A stretch of DNA of 64,000 nucleotides, taken from positions 70,986,186 through 71,050,185 of the forward strand of contig OU342630.1 in NCBI GenBank assembly GCA_910589415.1, given 5' to 3'. Positions 60,348 through 64,000 of the stretch are shown one piece after another; the stretch's first letter is position 1, and every line of letters starts with the position of its first letter. The translations under genes were made by a program, and so were the position numbers. This DNA is from Malachius bipustulatus (taxonomy: Eukaryota > Arthropoda > Insecta > Coleoptera > Melyridae). The notes below the pieces were generated by a model, which was not told the origin of the DNA, ran no database searches, and saw only the letters and a program-made list of their open reading frames with translations.

Positions 60348-60425
60348 GACTTAAGTGCCATTATATTGAATTAAATCGATTAAATTTAATTATTATAAAT
60401 TGATTTTGATACAATCAACAAATAT
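60348..60425 (-). promoter_or_regulatory. Conserved upstream block, exon 1b
   Basis: Contains 'ttatattgaattaaatcgat' and 'tgattttgatacaatcaaca', followed by 'ctctgcgtccctaaga' near 60453. Same order and spacing as at the other three exons. Confidence 0.5.
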
Positions 60426-60499
60426 ATCAGCCGGTTATTACGGAATTTATAATACCTCTGCGTCCCTAAGACTTTTAAGTGATTATCAAGGATTATTAT

Positions 60500-60680
60500 A
60501 CAGGGTGGTCCATCGCATATGTCCACCCCCGAATTCGAGGTTAATTTTAAAGATAAAAAGTTGAAACTTTGAGGATTTGTGTACTTGATATAGGACCACA
60601 GAATGACCAAATCAGTTTCAATAATTTTATTTCGTTCTGGCACCAGCGATAAGAAATTCTTTTTAAGAAGTTTTTTCATG
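60500..60680. mobile_element. One-armed family-C element
   Basis: Colinear with the left arm of 30685-31320: 'taattttaaagataaaaa', 'ttgaaactttgaggatttgt', 'gtacttgatataggacca', 'caccagcgata'. Starts TACAGGGTGGTCCATCG instead of CGGGTGTCC, and no right arm follows. Confidence 0.7.
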
Positions 60681-62198
60681 TTATGACGTCATCATTTTTT
60701 TATGACAACCCATATTTTTTTATTATTTATTATGGTTGTAGGTACATCTGTTTTGTCTGTGTACATCTGTACATCTCTTTTGGTTGGTTAAATATCTGCA
60801 TAAAAAAACTAAATTAATGGTTTTTTATTAATTAATGTTATAAACCAAAAACTAGATCAATAATTGCCCCAATTTAATGAATTTTTTATATAAGAACTTT
60901 TTAGACTGTTTTTCTCGTTTTTTTCCCCAATACAACACACACACTGAAAATTTTATACGATTGGAAACCGAATAAAAAGTACATCGAAAATCAAGTAGGT
61001 AACGTAAAAACGTTAGTAACGTTAGTAAAAATAAGTTTGAGAATACGAGTAGGTTGATAATATTTTTGCTAACGTCAAAATCGCTCTAACACTTCGACAT
61101 TTTTTTCCAAAAAATCAATATAAACGGAATTATTGACTTAATGGGTTACTAACCTTCCACACTGTATACAGGATGTTTCATTGGTAAACGGGTAAAAGTG
61201 GACGGTAACTATGGATAGAGGGTAACGAGGTGGTTCTAAAACACCCACGGTTAATGGGTCTCACGTCCTTAGTAACATAGATACAGGGTGTTTTATGGAT
61301 ATTGCCAATTTCTTTCGAAGGCCATAACTAACGAACCACTCTGTATAATTTTTTGAAATTTGGTTGAAAAGTTTTCATTTCACTGCACAAACGTTTGATA
61401 TAATAGTCGGAAGAAAAATCCAGGTCGGAAATTACAAAAAATAACATATGCTTGTGTTCGTAAACAACACCTTTTATATAAGAATTTTCAAAATTGGTGT
61501 TGATATTTTAAATGAGCAGAAAATATTGAATTAAGCAATGTCCTTTTTGTAGTTCCGCATCTTACTCTACGAGGGGCATTTTGATCTCGATGTTAGATTT
61601 TTGCTTAAAACCGGTTCATGACATTCAAAAATGTTAATTTTTTTTAATGAATAAAGAACATAATAAATAATTGTAGAATGTTGAAATTTGTGAATCATGT
61701 CTGGCAGGACCTTTACTTACTTGTGGATCTCATTAAAGACATTAAAAGTTTGAATACAAGGTCTGTTCACATTGCCACATAAATACGTACCTTAGTAACA
61801 AAAATAAGAGATAATAATGGTATGTAATGCATTACATCTAACCTAAACAATGAACTACTCGTACATTAGAAAAATAATTTACAAGGAAAATGTTGTGGAT
61901 TTTTTAAATAAGACTATAAGAGGTATCTACACAGAAAATTTGATCAAAATGACCCCCATTCTGGTGGTTGTTTTTCTTTTTTGTTATACAGGGTGTTAGA
62001 AAAATAAACAAGTTTGTTCTGGAACAGACCTGTATTTAAACTTTAAAAGAGTTTAATGAGATAAACGGGACAGAAATTATATGAATAAATCACCGATTTT
62101 TAATTTTTGTTTTTCACGGGTTTTAGAAATGGATTTCCTATAGAAATTGAACTAGTTATACATTGATATGATACAAGTTTAACAAAATGTATACTTAC

Positions 62199-63080
62199 AA
62201 AAAATGCAATCACTTGACAAACAGATACAACTAATTGAATGTAAGAATAATTTTCAGACATCATTATGCATGACAAATGGGTCATTATTAAGCTAAAATT
62301 CAGAGCTACGAATATCAGCAAATGCCAACCAAAAACAGAGTTTAATGCATAGACTGCCTTTAACAGGACGATGTATAACCTTTTGATTTCTTTGAAATTG
62401 CGACGAAAATCGCTATTTTGATTATTCATTTTCGGAAAAGATTGATAAGTAATTGCGCTTATTGTATAATTAATTTGCTGGAACTTTATTGCAGTGTTAA
62501 AAATCAATACGCATAAGAAGGTCCATGACATAAACAATATATGATAAAATATTGTAAAACAGGCATTCATAAAAAGGAACTCAAACAGCTGTTCACTTAT
62601 AATAGCGTAGATATTATAAGCCCATATCATGATGAAAAAGATATTTATTGCGATTAAAACTATCGCGTAATTTATTGTTTTTGTTTCAAATTTTTGTTTC
62701 TTTACAAAAATATTTTCACTACTTTCGAAATATTCAATACACTCCTTGTACATTAACCATTTTCTATTCTTAATCAAACTAGCTCTGTAAGTGGCAATTA
62801 TAAACAATAGTTCAATTGTTCCATGAAAAACTGCACACCCTGTACACATATCAGGGTTGTATATAGAATAAATTAACGTCTTATACAAACTATAAATCGT
62901 TGTTACAGTTAACGTAAAGAATATAACAATCCGTGTTAGTATTGAAAAGCGTAAATATTTGTTAATACCTTGCGCCCGGCTTTGGATACTATCTGGAAAT
63001 ATTGTTAAATAGAAGGAATAATTATAAGCAATAATTACAATTTTCTCGATTATTTTCAAACATTTATTATTATTAATCAT
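62199..63080 (-). CDS. Gr alternative first exon 1a (TM1-TM6)
   Basis: 294 codons, MINNNKCLKIIEK to QVIAFF, with a phase-0 GTAAGT donor. Very similar to 1c, with a short insertion (SRAQGINKYLR where 1c has GQGVNKYLR). Membrane segments match those of 1c, including FFTLTVTTIY, ELLFIIATY, IVLIAINIFFIMIWAYNIY, HILFMSWTFLCVLIFN and GWHLLIFVALNFSLIMT. The intracellular segment reads FRRNFKEIKRLYIVLLKA. Frame intact. To use the exon at 49807-50076 it would need a 12-kb intron that skips the other three exons. Confidence 0.87.
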
Positions 63081-63179
63081 TTCGGTATATTTCGTTGAAT
63101 GTCTTGCAATGAAATGAAACGATAAAACCCTCTCATTCGATTTATTGACTTGGTTAGAAGATTATAATTAGCTACCTAC

Positions 63180-63262
63180 ATAAGTTTTTAAATGGCGTTA
63201 TATTGAATTAAAATCGATTGTAGTAGTTAATTAATATCAATTGATTTTGATGCAATCATCTA
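63180..63262 (-). promoter_or_regulatory. Conserved upstream block, exon 1a
   Basis: Contains 'gcgttatattgaattaaaat' and 'tgattttgatgcaatcatct', then 'actctgcgtcgctagatttt'. Nearly identical to the exon 1c block. Confidence 0.5.
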
Positions 63263-64000
63263 ATGTGTATGGAAGTTATTATGGCTTTTTATTATATTAT
63301 GGCCTTTATGAACACTCTGCGTCGCTAGATTTTTAGACACAGTGTCCCCCAAGGAATTCGCCTCATAAGGGAAAAAGATTTGTTTTTAATTTTTTCAAGT
63401 TTTGTCGTAAATTGCGTTGTTGTTTATCATACAAACGTATGTTGGTTTTATTTACTTAATAACAAAAAAATACACCAAGATCGTTATAATAAAGAGCAAC
63501 AAAAAATAGAAGAATGATGAGAGAGAAGATAAGTTATATAAACTCTGTACACTGAGAGTTGTCTGTTGTGATAACTAAGGATACATCATCTCGTTATGTT
63601 TCTTACTCCTTCTATTGCATTGCATAGTCAATCGAGTTAAAATGGGAAGTATTGTCAGAAATACGTTTGAATCGTCTGCAATTCTAAAAAGATGAGCGAG
63701 AGTGAGACGGAAGTATCGACTCGCGTCCTCCCAACTAACAATTTAGTTTTGTAATTCTGAAGTTACAGAACTTTTAGATTTTATTGCTATTTTCTTACTG
63801 CTTCTCAAATGCAATTTAGTTACATAGCAGCTGTGAATACGATAGTTTGTTCTACAAAACAAAATGGGTTTATAAGCCTGTTTCTAGAATGTTCTTATAA
63901 TAAAATTATAAAACATATTCCATAATAATTAAAAAATTACTTTATAGTAGTTTATACAACATGCCTATAGAGCATGCAAGCTGCTAAAAAACAAAACTGA
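63263..64000. other. Right flank of Gr locus
   Basis: 63290-63540 duplicates 56600-56850 (shared 'cagtgtcccccaag', 'aagagcaacaaaaaat', 'gttatata'). Beyond that, nothing recognised. More alternative first exons could lie past the right edge. Confidence 0.45.

Larger units (their letters stand above)
60251..62198. other. Gap between Gr exons 1b and 1a
   Basis: Upstream block of exon 1b, one-armed family-C element, and a region around 61164-62000 with several TACAGGATG/TACAGGGTG words that probably marks another decayed element. No C-terminal Gr exon found. Confidence 0.45.

Noticed and set aside
1..64000. CRISPR arrays, bacterial operons or prophage
   Set aside because: No regularly spaced short repeats with unique spacers. 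The gene structure is eukaryotic with introns throughout.

Overview
This window looks like arthropod, almost certainly insect, nuclear DNA. It is AT-rich, its genes are split by canonical GT..AG introns, it carries several insect-type 7-TM gustatory receptor (Gr) exons, and it is packed with fold-back (long inverted-repeat) elements, many beginning TATACAGGG. A beetle or similar holometabolous insect fits, but the order cannot be fixed from the sequence alone.

Layout. 1-9.8 kb is non-genic and dominated by nested fold-back transposons; a possible first coding exon of an unidentified minus-strand gene sits at 9824-9893. 12546-15008 (+) is a complete five-exon PAPST2/SLC35B3 Golgi PAPS transporter. 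16407-20770 (-) is a two-exon CCT3 (chaperonin gamma subunit) whose 2.7-kb intron holds three transposon-like elements. 20.8-24.9 kb is repeat-rich with no gene. 24946-28752 (+) is a seven-exon single-copy Gr. 29981-34830 (+) is a five-exon MCRS1 gene with a 3-kb first intron holding a three-level nest of elements. 36462-43360 (-) is a complete eleven-exon PARP1 of 994 residues, including a 73-nt last exon that is too short to appear as an open reading frame. 43.4-49.8 kb is intergenic. It contains a 640-bp LTR-bounded mini-retrotransposon with a tRNA-Trp-type primer site and tRNA-like sequence in each LTR.

The right-hand 14 kb is the most interesting part. Four long, homologous minus-strand exons (52282-53154, 55507-56382, 59381-60250, 62199-63080) each encode the N-terminal part of a Gr up to TM6. 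All end in a phase-0 donor at the same codon, and I see no C-terminal exon after three of them. One phase-0 exon at 49807-50076 encodes TM7 and the TYFIVLVQF signature. This is the layout of a Gr39a-type locus: alternative promoters and first exons joined to one shared last exon. A conserved upstream block in front of all four long exons supports separate promoters. The four exons arose as an A-B pair duplicated in tandem (about 7 kb).

The other genes are unrelated housekeeping or regulatory genes: sulfonucleotide transport into the Golgi, cytosolic protein folding, chromatin regulation and DNA-damage signalling. They do not form a pathway. Unassigned DNA is mostly short non-autonomous transposons, several with clear target-site duplications (TA, GTAC, 8 bp, 9 bp, 15 bp).
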